Of a stretch of DNA of 64,000 nt, positions 63,918 through 64,000 are shown piece by piece. The DNA lies in contig JAJXUV010000008.1 in NCBI GenBank assembly GCA_021782495.1, forward strand, positions 1 to 64,000, in the 5' to 3' direction. The DNA comes from Pseudomonadota bacterium (lineage in GTDB: Bacteria > Pseudomonadota > Gammaproteobacteria > UBA1113). How positions within the stretch are numbered: the stretch's first letter is position 1; the number at the start of each line of letters is the position of its first letter. Both the position numbers and the translations under genes were made by a program. The notes under the pieces were generated by a model. The model was not told the origin of the DNA. It saw only the letters and a program-made list of their open reading frames with translations, and did not search any database.

Positions 63918-64000
63918 ATGGCAACACAAGGCAGAAGAAAAAACTCCACTTCCTCCGGAAGCAGGCGTCGTAAAAAAAACCAAAATCAAAAAAAATGGAT
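63918..64000 (+). CDS. ftsN: Start of an FtsN-like SPOR-domain protein (partial)
   Basis: ATG 63918 opens MATQGRRKNSTSSGSRRRKK, a basic cytoplasmic tail as in FtsN, running off the window edge. AAAGGATT is at ribosome-binding distance. The identification rests on position directly behind argS and the tail composition; the SPOR domain would lie outside the window. Confidence 0.5.
   Translation, partial: MATQGRRKNSTSSGSRRRKKNQNQKKW

Overview
The window is a gammaproteobacterial chromosome segment of moderate GC content. It very probably comes from the Legionellales/Coxiellales group of host-associated bacteria. Evidence for this: a dotU/icmH-icmF pair of the Dot/Icm (type IVB) secretion system, a coiled-coil effector-like gene behind a PmrA-type promoter, a candidate GGA-rich Csr/Rsm-type sRNA with a LetA/GacA-like upstream box, and many standard gammaproteobacterial gene pairs (dnaB-alr, rppH-ptsP-lgt-thyA, glyA-nrdR-nusB-pgpA, ettA-tus, argS-ftsN). 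The species cannot be named from the sequence alone.

Layout. 1-0.9 kb: 3' end of a low-complexity protein made of a 9-residue repeat, with an in-frame stop in the array. 1.1-4.2 kb: STAS-like DUF4325 gene, a conserved hypothetical gene, alr and dnaB. 4.4-8.7 kb: DUF1328 membrane peptide and four unusually large prepilin-like genes. 8.7-14.7 kb: minus-strand operon rppH-ptsP-VIT1-tauE-lgt-thyA. 14.8-17.6 kb: acyl-CoA dehydrogenase, enoyl-CoA hydratase and a hypothetical gene. 17.65-18.1 kb: stand-alone structured RNA with its own promoter and terminator. 18.1-22.4 kb: DMT transporter, tRNA-Ile(CAU), a frameshifted DUF1653 gene, a truncated sulfotransferase-like gene, a small secreted protein and an amino acid permease. 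22.6-31 kb: bcr-purH-purD-dotU-icmF, tightly spaced. 31-33 kb: effector candidate. 33-35 kb: msrB-msrA fusion gene flanked by two inverted copies of a transposon-like palindromic element. 35-39.6 kb: nucleoside phosphorylase and potDCBA. 39.8-42.5 kb: GST, comF, orn, plsY. 42.6-50.6 kb: a 2693-residue protein carrying a SecA-like two-domain motor with degenerate catalytic motifs. 50.6-56.4 kb: pgpA, nusB, nrdR, glyA, ettA, tusD, tusC, tusE. 56.5-59.7 kb: second pilin operon (GspF/PilC-like platform plus four small pilins). 59.8-64 kb: OPT transporter, argS and the start of an ftsN-like gene.

Novel material. (1) The giant pseudo-SecA protein. (2) The effector candidate, 25 bp beyond the convergent icmF, with a CTTAAT-N5-CTTAAG-N12-TAATAT promoter. 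(3) A palindromic MITE-like family with three full copies bounded by 8-bp target duplications, plus degraded copies. (4) A second ~128-bp inverted-repeat element, one copy of which contains the start codon of pgpA. (5) The candidate Csr/Rsm sRNA. (6) Two pilin-gene clusters that together resemble a non-standard type IV pilus or pseudopilus.

Working together: the housekeeping genes (purine, polyamine uptake, translation, tRNA thiolation, cell wall) suggest a metabolically competent cell. The dotU-icmF genes appear co-transcribed with purine synthesis genes. The effector candidate, giant protein and pilins are the accessory, host-interaction layer. All functional statements rest on motif recognition by eye; no database search was possible.
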